Shown here piece by piece: positions 14,201 through 29,200 of a stretch of DNA of 64,000 nt. The notes under the pieces are model-generated. The model saw only the letters and a program-made list of their open reading frames with translations, did not search any database and had not been told where the DNA came from. The stretch spans positions 2,046,001 through 2,110,000 of the forward strand of contig NC_066292.1 in assembly GCF_905404315.1 (NCBI RefSeq). The letters run 5' to 3'. The position numbers and the translations under genes are program-made. The number at the start of each line of letters is the position of its first letter. Within the stretch, counting starts at the first letter, position 1. This DNA comes from Leptidea sinapis. Its lineage: Eukaryota; Arthropoda; Insecta; Lepidoptera; Pieridae.

Positions 14201-17200
14201 ATTTTGTCGATTTCATTCGCTACACAGTTTTTTTTTGACGGTCTGAAGGACAGAAGTATAAAAAAATATATCTGTGTATGACTACGAACTCCTGTTTTAG
14301 TTAAATATAACACGTTTCCACTAGTTGAAACTGGTTAATCCTGGATGTCTAAGCTTAACTTACTTACTCTAACATATGTTTATTATATGATAGGCTTAAC
14401 CTAGTTTTCAGTTGTGAGTTACTAGTTTCAAATCATGTTTTACACTAGATTAAACCGGATAATTATTATTACAACTAAAAACTATATCACTGAAATTAAT
14501 CTATAAGATATGGAAGTGATTTTGATGCACCCTGCTGTACAAATAAAACAACTTGTATAATATGATAAGTAGTGTAAATTCAGTGTACATGACATCTATA
14601 AGTGTTAATTGTGCGTTAGGATCAACCTTAATGAAAAATGTGATTTACAACGTATATGCATTGTAAATATTCTGAGGTGATAATGTATAGCAGTATCTTA
14701 CGCAATTTTATGACAAAACAAGTTTATATAATAATTTAAATAATTAAATTTTTAAGCTGTGAACGGTAAAAATTAAAATATAGAAAAATATGTGCCATAA
14801 GCATCTAGCTGTATTAAAACAGTTATTTGGCATTAATGTTATATGAATGCATAATCCGATGTTATATCATTATTTAAAAATGTCTTAGATAATTTATACA
14901 TTTAGATAGAGCCTCTTGCTGCTAGACAACCGACGAAAAAACAGGCTAGGTTAGTGCGCGTGACAAGCTACGTCTTACACTCGCGATTTGTATGTCACTT
15001 TGTGCTAGTGTGCGTTGCATTGCTGAAAATAGAGGTTGACTGTCGACGTTTTCACAGCTGTCACAGTCTATCTAGGCGTATTAATGATCTAAGAAATATG
15101 TATTAAACTTTTGACACCCGCTGTTTGAATTTTTTTTATATAAGATTGTTAATAAAATTGCGCAATGACTACGAGTGCGTTACCTGAGCTACACCGTCTA
15201 GCGGGCTTGTGGCTCCGGCGGCGAAGGACACGGACAGCGTCCGAGATCGAGACCAGCCCCGCTGCAATCACAACCGTGCCGTACACACACAAGCACACAC
15301 CGACATGTGATACGTGGTACATGCTCCACAGAGCAGAAAGTTATAGTTTATTGCTTAACCGTATCTGCGGCATCATGTACATAAGACACGTGCGCGAGAC
15401 CTGAGCGAAGTGACGCAACAGCTATGCAGCATGCGCTTATTGCATGTTATAGTTACAACATGAGTGCAAGAAGTGCAAGATGAAGTAAGCCGGGTGTTGC
15501 ATGATCCACTACGCATCACAAAGATAAGTAGGTTTTTAAGTTGATTACGGCCCCTTTGACACTTTAATTGTGACGTCACATGTGGTATGTACTAGAAAAT
15601 AATTTTAATGTAATAATAAAATTTTAATGATGAAAAACATAACAGTGATACTGTGTGGGCCATGGATATACGTCGAAACTTACGCTCCAATAAATAAATT
15701 TATTTCACAGGAATGGTTTACACTATGTATGGTCATGTGAAATATGTATAATAATTTTGTAGGTAAGGTACTGCCTGATAAATTTAAGGCTGACTCATTA
15801 ATTTTTAGCGAAATAATTTTTTTATTCTGCTCTATGGAGGGGTGCCACTAAATATTTACAATAATATGATTGATTTGAGAAGATTTGCCCTAAGGAGACA
15901 GACATGCTTCAACCGGTTTTAATAGTTTTAAGGTGTTCATGATAGAATGAAAGCGCCGATAGTGTGCATACCCAATGCATTGACTTCTGTTTAAACTTTA
16001 AAGCAATAAGGTCTTTATCTTTTTATGCTTAAAGTTAACAATGAAGTAGTGAATACGATCGTCCAGGCAATAGTCTTTGATAACTACCCACGTTCTCTTG
16101 GTTCGGTGAAGGAATTATAGTTGCAGATGTTTTACAAAAATAAGTACTAAAATACTGATGAATCTGGGAATACTTTGTAACAAAAACCGGTGAAATATTT
16201 AATTGAGTGCCATTTCTAGTAGCGTGAACAGTGAGAAACTCACGATGGCTTCCCAACAATGTCGATTTACACGTACATAATACAAACAATAAGCACATAC
16301 TCGAAAACTTAACCATTTTACCTGGCGCGATATGCTGTCCTCGTCTCCCTGTGAACTCCGGGTCGTATATGTTCCACCAATACACCTAAAACAACAAAAA
16401 ATTGCAAAACATCCTTGTAGGATACAAAAGATATTGTTCCGTTTTTCTTTAGATGCGTTGTGGATACATACCTGACTAAATGCGCCAGTATAGCCTTCAC
16501 CCATCGTATCTTGCCGCTGTTCAATAGCTCCATCAGCTGCTTGGGATGGTATTGAGGCAGCACCGGACACGCCATCTGCGACGCCTCGAACAACCCATAG
16601 TCTGGCATATAGTCTAGCAGAGGCTGAAAATTTCACATCCTTGAACGAAACTGTCTTTTCTTGCGCACATATCAATCACTAAGACAGGATTTAGTGCTCA
16701 AGATTGAGCGCTGACATCGGTCTAGCGACGGCACTGCTCTTTCGTTTCGTGCTCAGCTGACAGTAAATTTGATAGCGCGTGCACAATTTTGAAGATAAAT
16801 GAATCCACTTTTAACATCATTAATATGTGTGTACTTACTTACGCAAACGATTACGGAATAAAAGTCGGAGAAGATATCATGTTTACCGAATTATTATAGA
16901 GCGTAAAAATTTACGAGAAATTCATACAACATACTCGAAATTGCCAGAATACGCATTTTTGTTTACGATTTTTAATGAGTATGTTACGAACGCGGGTACG
17001 ATCAGTTGCTTGGTTACCGTCGCAATTTAACGAACTAATTTAACGTCATAGCGCGTCAGCGGACTGACGAGTTCGACCGACGATTCTCTTCAGCGCGACG
17101 TATCTGTACGCGCGTAGCAATTTATCAGAACTGGACTGTACGCGTTCATATTGTTTCATAGTTGTAGCTATGCCTGACCAACGTAAGCGCGCACCGTCGG

Positions 17201-20200
17201 TCGATCACTAAATGCAGTCTTAATGGATACAAATTCAGACGAGTGTACCTGAGCTCGTTCGGGCTGCGTCTTGTTCCTCCGTCGCGCGTCCCGCTCTAAC
17301 AGCTGCAGGTTGATGGACGACACTCGCTGCAAGTGCGGCGCCGACACGCGCAGGTCCGAGTCGCGGAGCGCGCGGGATTCACTGCCCTCTTCTAGTTCCT
17401 GACATTGAACAATTCTATTGAAATATTATTACTTTAAAACCACTTATTTCCAAATGCTATTCTGACAAATACTTTCTTAACAATAATCATATAGTGAGAT
17501 GTGATTGTTATGTATTATTTTTATTATTTTAAGAGTTTTGATTTAGACACTAAAGTTTAAATGGGAGTATCCACACCACCAAACGGAAAAGTTTGGCGAG
17601 TAGGTACAATATTTTTACTACAATTTTTTGAATACCATGCGTTCAAGACTCGGAAATTTTTTCGCTTTTGAAATTACATACAGCCTTTATAACTCTATTA
17701 CCCTGAATTAATGAAATTTTATTTAAATTTCGACGGCAGCATCATTGATACATTGGGCATAGGTTACCTTCTACCAGCAAACTCGATCCTCTGCGGGTAA
17801 ATTTGAGATTTAAAAGATTTTTTTTATTAAATATAAGGTATTTGTTGAGAAAACATTTTTGCTTTAAAAACTCACCTGACCATTTTGTTGACTGGAACTA
17901 ATTTGCGGGTTCTCCGGTTTCCACTGCGAGTATACATGCATTTCGGAATCCATTCCAACCACTAGTATCCCATCGCGAACCCAAGAGATCTGCATGGGCA
18001 GCGGCGGCAGACCATCGGCTGTCTTCAGTTCAATACGACGCAGCTGCATCCATCTGATTTCTTCGACAAACAGCGGCGCGGCCAGCGAGGACGCCTTGCG
18101 TAACAACGGCCGATTGTTGTTTATTGACTCTTTCATTGCCTGCAAAGTACGCAACTTATACATATATTTTACACTCGGATATATTTAAATCTTTTTTTTT
18201 CTGGTATTATCCAAACGAAACCGATGTATTTCTTCAAATAATATTTGTTATTGAACTGGATTATTAGGAAATTTGTGTCGGTTATTATTCACGTGAATTG
18301 ATTAATGCAAACAATACTTGTAAAAAGCCTATTTCTCGAAGTCTATACTGTAATTGTTAAAATCTCACCTTAATATTAGCTTGCGCCAGATCACTTGAGA
18401 CCGGGGTGAACAGGAGAACCCTTGAACCCACAGCAACCGTTAGAATATGCGAGCCATCTTCTTTTGACACCCAGTCGAGTTGCACCAGGTGTTTCTGAGT
18501 CAAGGGGCACGTGTTACCGTTCTCCATAATACTCTTGCGCAGCGACTGTAGAGTACTGAAGGACGGCACCGCCAGCAGGCCAGCAGATTTACCCGTGTCG
18601 GCTTCGCCGTTACGATTGATGCGGCTCTCATCTGACGATAGGGTTTGCAACACCTGGAATTATATTGATTCATATAAGAATGGAAGTACTAAATTTGTTT
18701 TATTTTGGTTTGTTTAGTCAATTCAAGATGAGTCGTTCTATCTTCAGGCACAAGCTTAATAGTTAAACGAACTTGTAATAAGGTGTAGAAAAATAAAACT
18801 GAAATTAATCATGATGCGACTTATTATCTAAAAGATTAAGCTACAATTGCGTTTGACGAGTCGGACAGTACCTGATTTATCCGCTGCTTCTTCTGCATGA
18901 ACGTGGTGTCGTTGAGGTAGGACAGGTCGATCTGCGAGTCGGCGCCCACGCCCACCCGCGGCAGACTCACGTTCCGCAGCGGGATGGTGTCCTCCAGCAG
19001 CCACTCGGCGCCGCCCGTGCTCTCACACTCGTACACGCACACGCACAGGTTCACGAAGCGCGCGTCCCCGGCGGCCGCCAGCCCCGGCGGTCGAGTGAAC
19101 GAGCGCCCGCACTTGTACGCGCACGCGATGCGTCCCGAGTACGCGGCACTTATGTGCAGTGGCTGACCTATTAGTTCATTTTGCCTTTTAAAAAATATTT
19201 TTGGTTTTACGTCAAGCAATTTGTGAATGGCTCTTTACCTTTGCGTTGCGTAGGACTTTACGACGTCTTGTTACCGGATCTATTACGAGGAGTATTCGGA
19301 AAAGCAATTTCACCTGTGTACGAGTCGAACATCGTAAATCACGTTGCGCCCTGTCTGAGAATGCGTTGGCGCGTGTCGTATTTCCACATTTTCCCTCAGT
19401 TCACGTTCGCGCTTCGATCGGTTCGCGTATACTTATAACCATTTTAGAATTCAGATATCAATAAACCGATTGTTCTGAAGTCTCGTTTCATTTATGAACT
19501 ATACATAAATTAGTCTGTACGTCAACCATAACACCGTACAATCTGCATAATTCCAGTATTAGAATTACAGCACGCACTGTAGCACAAGTGCAAGTTTCAA
19601 ACCAACTTTTACCCACGTACGTCCAAGCAAACTTCCTTCTTGATAAGTAAAAACCGCAAGCTGATAACGCTCTTATTATTACATTGTTTGTTACGAGAGA
19701 GTATTAATCGTGGTTATCAACAAACCATCAGATGATCTGTATTTCCATTTGTCCCCATTCCACATCAAAAGCAATGGATAAACTCAGCAACAGTCCTTTA
19801 CTGCGCATATCTTGTTTTCTCATCCACCTTACTATGCGGCCAAGATAATATCTAGGTCAACTCGACATGATAGCGACACAACGCACGGCCTTTAAATGAA
19901 CGAAATAGGCGGCATTGAAAACAATTATTTTAAAATAATATAAGAATGTGGAAAAATTGAATACCTGGAATATCTATGGCAGATTCTTGGTCTTTATTAA
20001 GCATTTCCCATTCTCTCCAATTGTATTCCAATTCATTTTGTTTATTTTTCTCAACATGACATCTCCAAAACCTAAAAATGATTTTATTTTTAGACATCGT
20101 TTATTTGTCACCATGCTTACATTTATAAGTGCTATTGTAGCGGACAAAAAGAATTAATATTATGATGCTTAAACTTATTTAAGCCTATATCTTCCTTATC

Positions 20201-23200
20201 ATTGCAATAGGGTATTCGACATTATCCACTAAAAGTAGGCGCATAGTAGTCTTCGAGTTGCGGAGAATAACATGCATAGAATAGCATATTGCCTATACCT
20301 AAGGAATTCGATAAGTTCTAGATTATTGTTGTAATTAAATAAATTAGAAATTTGAATAATTACCGAAGCGTACTATCGGAGCATGCCGTCGCGAGTATGT
20401 AGGGCGCCAGACACGCGGGGTATATAGAGGCGGAACTAAGGTGACCCGCAGCTGGCGTCGCATGGATCACGTCTACTCCCTCAGGTAGTGACAACGGACA
20501 TTCGCAGACCTTCACAAACAATACACAATTTAAAATCTCTTCTATTTTTATTATATCTATCCATTCCAACGAATTCCGTTAAATTATTTCTGTATAAGTT
20601 ACTCATAAGTCGCACCGCCATATTGCCTCAGATTACCTTCACTCGCTTATACATCCAATTTTTGGATACTTTCCGTTTGATTTTAATTTAAAATGTTATT
20701 TATGTCATTTTACTGATTAGGTAACTTACTTTCGATATTTGATATCTTTAATAGTTTTGGAATAATTGCCTGGTCACTCTTAACGATTACAGCCTGTATA
20801 TGCTATGCGTTCTTTCATGGAATAGAGGGGCAAACGAGCTACTGGTCATATTGTGGCAAGAGATCATTACCGCTCATACTCTCTTGCAACACCAAGACCA
20901 TCAGAAGAGCGACACCTTTAGGATAGACTAGCTGATACTCGCGACTTCGTTTGCTTAAACACAATATGACTGAGCACGTAGTGCTTATAAAAATTGTTGT
21001 TTTTTGTAACCTTATATTTAATGAAGATACGGCAATTTTAATTTTTAGACAAGGGCCAAGTGTGTAAGGAATAAAATTTAAAAGACTTAATTCAAATCTA
21101 TCCAGTTACTTTTCCGTGATGCGCGCACAAATGAAAATCTATATTATTTTATTTATATAGATGTACGAGGTTGTTTAAACGGACTCATGTCGTATCGTCT
21201 TGGAAACATAGACGCTTCAGAGATATATATTTCCAAAAGCTTACTAAGTACAGTTGTGTTGTTATTGAGCGGGGATTATAAACACGCGTTAAACATAAAA
21301 GTGACGAAATGCTCATTTCGAGAATGGTATAAATTCTATTCATTGGCTAAGTGGATGTTCTGCCTTTTATCTCTGATCTTTATTTAATTCTAGCTCAAAA
21401 TTTTTAATAAGTTTAAGTTGGCTTAGAATGTGACACATATTATACCTTCTGTGTGCTGATAGATAAATGAGAGTTGTATTCCTGAGTGCGCAAGTGGTTG
21501 CTTCGGTCCGGTTCGGCGCAAACAGAGTTCTTGCGCGAGTCGCCTTCGTCCTCCTGAACCAGTGCGCTATCCGGCACGTACATCATGCTGTTTGACATAT
21601 CATCTGAAATATTTAGAGAGTCGTTAATCAAAGTTTGACTTTATTTCTTGGGGATAAGTTATACTAATGATGTTGATGACAGTATCAAGGAATAAATGGT
21701 TTAAATTTGTTCAATGGATTCTGAAAAATGATCATATTTTAATATAAATCTTGAGATTAATTAGATGTTCGATAATACAAATGTATATAATACGGTGAGG
21801 GGCCAACTTGGGTTAATCTAATCATTTTGGTGTCTTCATTTATGTTTGACGCGTCAAGTCATAAGCAGCTAGCATGACACTTGCGGGCTTTTTCGCGCAT
21901 ATGTGTAATAGGCTCTTGCCACCGTTCTTCTCAGATCTGAGGCATGAATTTACATAAGGGATTTTATATCCTATTTTGAATAAAAAAGTTAAATTTGAAT
22001 TGAATTGGAATAAAATTAATTAATTAATAAACAGAGGATGGTCTGCCCCATTGCCAAGGTGTGATATCATTAAGATTTATGTTGTAGTAACCTTTACCAC
22101 CAATTTCTATTCATGCCCGTCGTGTCAAGGATTACACACTAAATTAAGAAGGTTACAATCTTAGATCATTTATACGTCTAGAGAAACTGTGACAGCTGTG
22201 AAAACGTGGAAAAAAAATTGAGGTTTACAGATAACCTCAATTTTGAGCAATGCACGCACATTAACACAAATCGCGAGTCTGTTCTGATCGGTTGTCTGTC
22301 TAGACGTATACACGACCTGGTTACAACGTTGCATCACCGTTGGGGTCGGCCTGCGAGGCCACGGTGAGGCGCCACATGTGCACGGTGGAGCCCCGCTCGG
22401 TCCGCTCCAGCACCACGATGTAGAAGGGCTCGCTGAACACGGCCGCCTTGCGCAGGTCCACGATGGCCTCCAGCCCGCCCTCCGTCAGCGTGTTCACCTC
22501 CGAGCCTTCCGCGCCCGGCTCTGCGCTCTCCGTCTCACTCGATGTTCTTTCACCTGTATTTTGAATGCAATAACTTGTAACGATGAAATAGTTTCTAAAT
22601 ATTTTTGTAATAGGCAACACTACAACAACAAGGTATGCATAGACTGATTTCAAATTCGTTTTGTTATGCCCGCTACACATACGTAGCGATAAAGCGTATG
22701 CAAGCCGATTCGTGTAGATCTATCGATCGTATGTATGACAAATCGGCGCAGATCTAATATTCATCACGGCAGTTGCAATTTCTATTAGATCAGTATCGAT
22801 TGCGCTGGCACAATTTTACTGTCGCGTGTGGATGTTTGTCAGTTCGTGGCGAGGCTCACTTGCGTGCGCACATCAACGCGTGGATCATCATTGTCCTCCA
22901 TCAAGGATGACATGTTTCTCTTTGTGTGACGCAGATATCGGTGGCATGCGGAGACTTTCGATTTAGCAGTCTGAAATCGCTACAATATATCGTTACTATA
23001 TATAAATATACGGAGCGGGCATCAGCCATACAAGCGTGATATGAATCATTTTTAACCGACTTCGAAAAGGAGAAGGTTCTCAATTCGGTTGGTGTTTTTT
23101 TTATATATGTACACCGATTGCGATGTGATTTATGATCCGATTTTATTCTTTTCAGTTTTTGGAGTAGAAACATAGTTTTTACATGTTTTCTTAAAATCAC

Positions 23201-26200
23201 TTTCCGGATATCCTGTCGGTGCCCTACGAGGATATTTCCCTCTCTATATTTGTACAGCGCACATGTGCTTCGTTCAAAAACATCAAAACATTTAAAATTC
23301 TTAACTGCACATTCATACGCAGTATACTCGAATATGCTTCCCAGGTGTGGAACCCACAATACGACACATACATTAGACGAATTGATACAATTAAAATTTA
23401 TTAAGTATTTATGTTTTCGACTCAAAATTTCTTTTAAATCAGATAACTATTATAATTTTCGCAAACGATTTCACATACTCCCTCTCTCCATGAGAAGAGA
23501 AATAGCAGATATATCTTTCCTCTTGAAAATTACTTCCAATTTAATTGACTTATTTCCAATTTAATTACTTCCAATTTAATTGAATTATTAACTTTGATAA
23601 AATTTAATACCCCTGTTAGCCTTTTGCGTTTCAATCCTCTTATACATACACCATTAGTTAAAACCAAATACAGGCAAAATTCCTACTTGTGGCGAGTGAG
23701 CAGTAACTTTAATAAGCTCGATAAGCGAGTAGGCTTAGACCTATTCTGCATAAGCGTAGCATCGGCTAGACACATGTTGAGTAACGAATTCTTTCATTGA
23801 ATTGTTAGAGCATAAGTATAAGTATGTAATTTACTATATAAGTATATCTATCACTATCGTTGACAGTATTAACTGAAGAGTTCGAAACTATTATAAACTA
23901 ATATGTCGCTATCCTTGAGGACCTTTAATTGGCTTTTTGTCACTATTAGATTTTATTTAAAACTATTGTACGCTGTTGGTCTTCCTATATGAAATAAATA
24001 AATAAATATTTCAGCAATACATTGAATCGGCAATCATGACCCTAATAATAGAACCAAAATCTAGGGTCGAAAGCTCACATAACAGAGAATTTCCCGTTCG
24101 TGACTAAACCAGGTTAGTCGGTAGTCAATAACCACTAAAACATTGATAATTTTCAGAACCATACCTAATTTTAATTTGCTATCATTGCATAAAAATTTAT
24201 TAATTACAGGAAAAAATAAGCAGTGCTCTGAAATACGTTTAATTACCAATTTACCACTGTTTGGAAATAAGAGAATTTTTGCCCTGTACTTTTCCCGGGG
24301 CGTAAAAAGAATAGGGGAGTCCCAGGCCCATGGGTGTCGTAAGAGGCGACTAAGGGCTTTTTAAAAGTGGGAGAGTCACGCTGCCGTCTTTTGACGTAAG
24401 CACAATCGGGCTAGGCTCGTCCGGGTTAATTACCACACTCGCACAGAATACCGGCGTGAAGTAGCGGCCTAGCGCCGCTATGTTTCGCATAGGTTAGTGT
24501 CGAGGAACGGTGGCCACCCCCCCCCCCCCCCCCCCTCCACCCGAATATGACAGCGGAACTTAAAAATATTTTACCCCAGGAGGGTACCGGCTCTACCACA
24601 GTCGGAGAATCCCTCCCCGAGCACTCTAGCTCGGGCTGCCCTTCGTATTCTGGGGAGGGCACAGAACCGCGCATGACCAAGGACAAACGAGGCAGTAACA
24701 CTACGGCACCCCGCTCCACACTCAACGTGGACTTTTGCAATATCAGGGGAATTCACTCCAATTTAAACGCCGTCCACCACCACCTTGAGACGGCACAGCT
24801 GGCCTTGTGTTTCCTTACGGAGACGCAGATATCTCGACCTAGCGATACGTCATATTTAACGTACCCCGGGTACAAAATTGAGCACAATTTTTTGCCTCAT
24901 GCCGGGGTATGTGTTTACGTTAGGGAGGATACCTGCTGTCGCCGTCTCGGCAATTTTGAGGGTAGGAACCTGTCCACTCTCTGGCTCCGCGTAGATTTAG
25001 AGGACCGCGTCCGCATCTATGCGTGTGTCTACAGGTCCCATAGTGGTAACACAGAAACCGATCATCTCATGGGCTGCGTTCAAGCGGCAATTGACGACGT
25101 GCTTGCACAGATCCCCTCCGCTGAAATCGTAGTCTTGGGTGATTTCAACGGGCACAATGCCGAATGGCTTGGATCACGTACCACAGACTACGCAGGGCGA
25201 TCTGTGCATAATTTTGCATTGGCGTATGGTCTGTCCCAATTGGTCGAGTCGCCAACGCGGCTCCCGGATGTGGATAGCCACATGCCGTCCTTATTGGATC
25301 TTCTGCTGACTACACATCCCGATGGTTACCAGGTCTTTGTCGACGCCCCTCTCAGAACGTCCGACCATTGCCTGGTCAGGAGTGTAGTGCCTATCCGACG
25401 CCAACGTCGCAGACCACCAGCGACCCGCCGCGTTTGTCACTACAAGTCAGCAGATTGGGATAGGATGCGTTCCTTTTTTGCATCCTACCCTGCCTGTGCC
25501 GTTGCAGTAGCCGATGTGATACTGCAGGGCATGGATATTTTTATACCAAGCTCTGTAGTACCCATCGGTGGCAGATCACAGCCCTGGTTCGATGCGTCAG
25601 TTAAAGCAGCATCTGACTGCAAAAAACAGGCGTATCGAGCTTGGGTTGCGGCGCTGGGCGCAAAGGATCCGAACTGCACAGTTCTTAAGAGCAAATACAA
25701 CCGTGCCTCCAGATTTTTTAAGCGGCAAATCGCCCGTGCAAAGTCAAAACACGTCGTCAAAATCGGCGAGCAGCTTTCCATTTACCCGACCGGAACACGC
25801 AAGTTCTGGTCGTTGTCGAAAGCTGCTCTTGGTAACTTCAGCCAGCCGTCCATGCCGCCGTTGCACATGAGGAATGACACCCTGGCCCATACGGCAAAAG
25901 AGAAAGCCGATCTCTTGTGCACTCTTTTCGCCTCCAACTCGACTCTTGACGACAACGGAAAAACACCGCCGACCATCCAGTGGTGTCAGAGCTCTATGCC
26001 TGAAGTACAGTTCAGACAGAAAACTGTTAGGCGAGCTCTGTTTTCGTTGGACGTCAGAAAGTCGAGCGGGCCGGATGGCATTTCTCCAATCGTGCTTAGA
26101 ACGTGTGCCCCTGAGTTGACGCCGGTGCTAACGCGTTTATTCCGGCACTCTTATTCTAAAGGCGTAGTCCCTGACTCATGGAAGTCAGCCCTTGTCCATC

Positions 26201-29200
26201 CGATCCAAAAAAAAGGAGACAGTTCGGATCCGGCAAACTACAGGCCTATTGCTATTACCTCCCTGCTCTCCAAAATCATGGAGAGCATAATTAGCCGTCA
26301 GCTCTTAGTATATCTAGAGGGTCACCAGTTGATCAACGATCGACAATACGGGTTTCGCCATGGTCGGTCGGCAGGTGATCTTCTGGTATACCTAACACAT
26401 AGATGGGCAGCGGCTATTGAAAGCAAGGGGGAAGGCCTGGCAGTTAGCCTGGATATAGCGAAGGCCTTTGATCGTGTATGACACAAGGCGCTCCTCTCCA
26501 AACTTCCATCATTTGGGCTTCCCGAGAGCTTGTGCAAGTGGACCTCCAGCTTCCTCACTGGGCGCAGCATACAGGTCGTTGTCGACGGATATTGCTCGAA
26601 CCCGAAGCCCGTGAATACTGGAGTGCCCCAAGGCTGTGTGCTGTCTCCCACGCTGTTTCTTCTGCATATCAATGATATGTTGGACACCTCCAACACTCAT
26701 TGCTATGCAGACGACAGCACTGGTGATGCCGTTTACACTGGCCATGCAGGTCTCTCTCGGGAAATCGTCGACCAGTGCCGGGAGAAACTTGTGTCTTCTA
26801 TCGAGTCCTCTCTTGAGAAGGTCGTGGAATGGGAAAAATTGAACCTTGTCCAATTTAACCCCAAGAAGACTCAAGTTTGCGCGTTTACCACTAAAAAAAC
26901 CCCATTTGTCGTATCACCGCTCTTCGACAACACTTCCCTCAAAGCCTCGCCTAGTATCGGAATACTGGGTCTCGAAATCTCGAGCGATTGCCAAATTCGT
27001 GGTCATCTGGAAGGCAAAGCCAAATTGGCTTCAAAGAAACTGGGCGTCATTAATAGAGCACGGCAATACTTCAAGCCGGCCCACATACTAGCGCTCTACA
27101 AAGCGCAGGTCCGGCCACACATGGAGTATTGCTGTCATCTCTGGTCTGGCGCACCCCAGTATCAGCTCGATCCATTTGACCGCGTGCAACGCAGAGCAGC
27201 TCGAATTGTCTGGGACACAGTGCTCTGTGAACGGCTGGATCACTTGGCGTTGCGTAGAGACGTCGCTTCATTGTGTGTCTTCTACCGCATTTATCACGGG
27301 GAGTGTTCCGAAGAGCTGTTTAACCTGATTCCTGCCGCCGAATTCCACCTTCGCACGACACGCCACAAGTTAGGATATCATCCTCACCATCTGGATGTGT
27401 GGCGGTCCTCCACAGTGCGGTTTTCAAGGAGCTTTCTTCCACGTACTACAAAGCTGTGGAATGAGCTTCCTTGTGCGGTGTTTCCGGGACGATACGACAT
27501 GGGTACCTTCAAAAAAAGCGCGTACACCTTCCTTAAAGGTCGGCAACACTCCTGTGATTCCTCTGGTGTTGCAAGAGATTGTGGGCGGCGGTGATCACTT
27601 AACAACAGGTGACCCGTACGAAAAAAAAAAAAAAACTTATTATTTATTTATTTATTTTATTTTTATTTTATTTTATTAGGAAAACAAACAGTATTACATC
27701 CATATACAGTTTTCGCATATAAGAGACTATAAGCGTGTTACAAATAATTAACAAAAATACAAAAAAAAGATCAAAAAGTAATACAATAAAAGTATATAGA
27801 TATATATATACACGAAGACAAATTGAATGGATATTATAGTATTCAGGTATTTAGCAATCAAGAGAACACACACTCATCCAACGCCTCGTCAATGTACCTC
27901 TTAACGCGTTTGGTGACGTATTGAATATATCGAAATCTGGCAAGTCTACTGATATCTGATTTATTCCTTGTGGACACCTTATAAAATATGAATGTTGCCT
28001 GTAATTAGTACTGCAATGAGGAACGTATATAGTATTATGGACCTCTATTGTCTACGGTCCTTCCTCCATTAGCATCGAGGCATTCATTTATGCTCTAATA
28101 TCTTAGCACTCTTTTATCTCAGCACATTTTTGTTCTCCATATCCTCCGATCAATAAAATTTTTAGTAAATATCCATAAGTAAATACCTGTAATGAGTTGT
28201 TCCTGGAAGACGTGCAAAAACTGCGTATTGTGCCAGTCATGTGTGGCGTCCGCGATGGCGTGCAGCTGGATGATGGCGCCGGGCCGGGCCGTGGACTGTT
28301 GCGACACGATGCGGAACCGGTCGTGGAGCGGCACCGGGCCCGCACCGTGCTCCTCCACCGTGGACTCCGACGACATCGACATCGCGTCCTGCTACATAAC
28401 GAAACATCTTGGAATAACTTTTATTTTGTTTATTTATTTCGAATTAAAAAGCAGTAGAAAGTATTTTCTTTAAACAAAACACTTAAAACAGGCAGAATGG
28501 ATCGTGAACGGCATACCTTTTATAATAGTGTTAGTTGTATTGGCGAAGTATACGACATCCGTCGACATGATTCGTGTTATGTTCTTTGTGAAGTTAGAGA
28601 GTACCTCCGCTATGACTGATCCCAACCCTTTTCATAACTCTTTGTGACACGACATAAAAGGGAGAACCGGAATCCGCATATTATGTGAATCCTCTGGCGT
28701 TACAAAAGAGAGCATGGTCGGCACAAACTGTTTTCACGCAGTAATAGTAGTTGGGGCACTACCTAACTAACGAACCTCGCTTACTAACCTAACCAGTGGG
28801 AGGGAGTAGCTGGCATCCTGTGGAGGATGAAGTACAGGATGTACACATTAAGGGTACCACAACGGCGCCTATTTCTGACGTGACAGTAATGTAAGAGCAT
28901 ACTATGTTTCGGTCTGAAGGGCGCCGTAGATAGTTTGTAGTAATTGTAATGGGCAGGGCGTAACAATTAACCATCAGCTGAACGTCTTGCTTGTCTCATT
29001 CTTTATTTTGATGAAACAAAATACCTCAGCGTCCCGATGGCGGCCGCGGCGCTCGGAGGCAGCGATCTCGGCAAGCAACGTGCGCGCATCGATCACTGCT
29101 TGGAACAGTCGCAGACTTTCACCATCACTCGCCACGAAGCACGCGGACGGTGAGTTTGACAGGTTGCCGAGCGTTGTACTGCAATAATGTAAAAGATGAC

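Noticed and set aside
19181..19464. Overlapping plus-strand frames in the GC-rich part of intron 21 as a nested gene
   Set aside because: The open frames are short, resemble nothing I know, and no initiation or splice context supports them; the base composition remains unexplained.
22901..23425. 174-codon minus-strand frame
   Set aside because: It overlaps a plus-strand LINE fragment and an interspersed repeat, and has no recognisable motif or splice relation to the gene.
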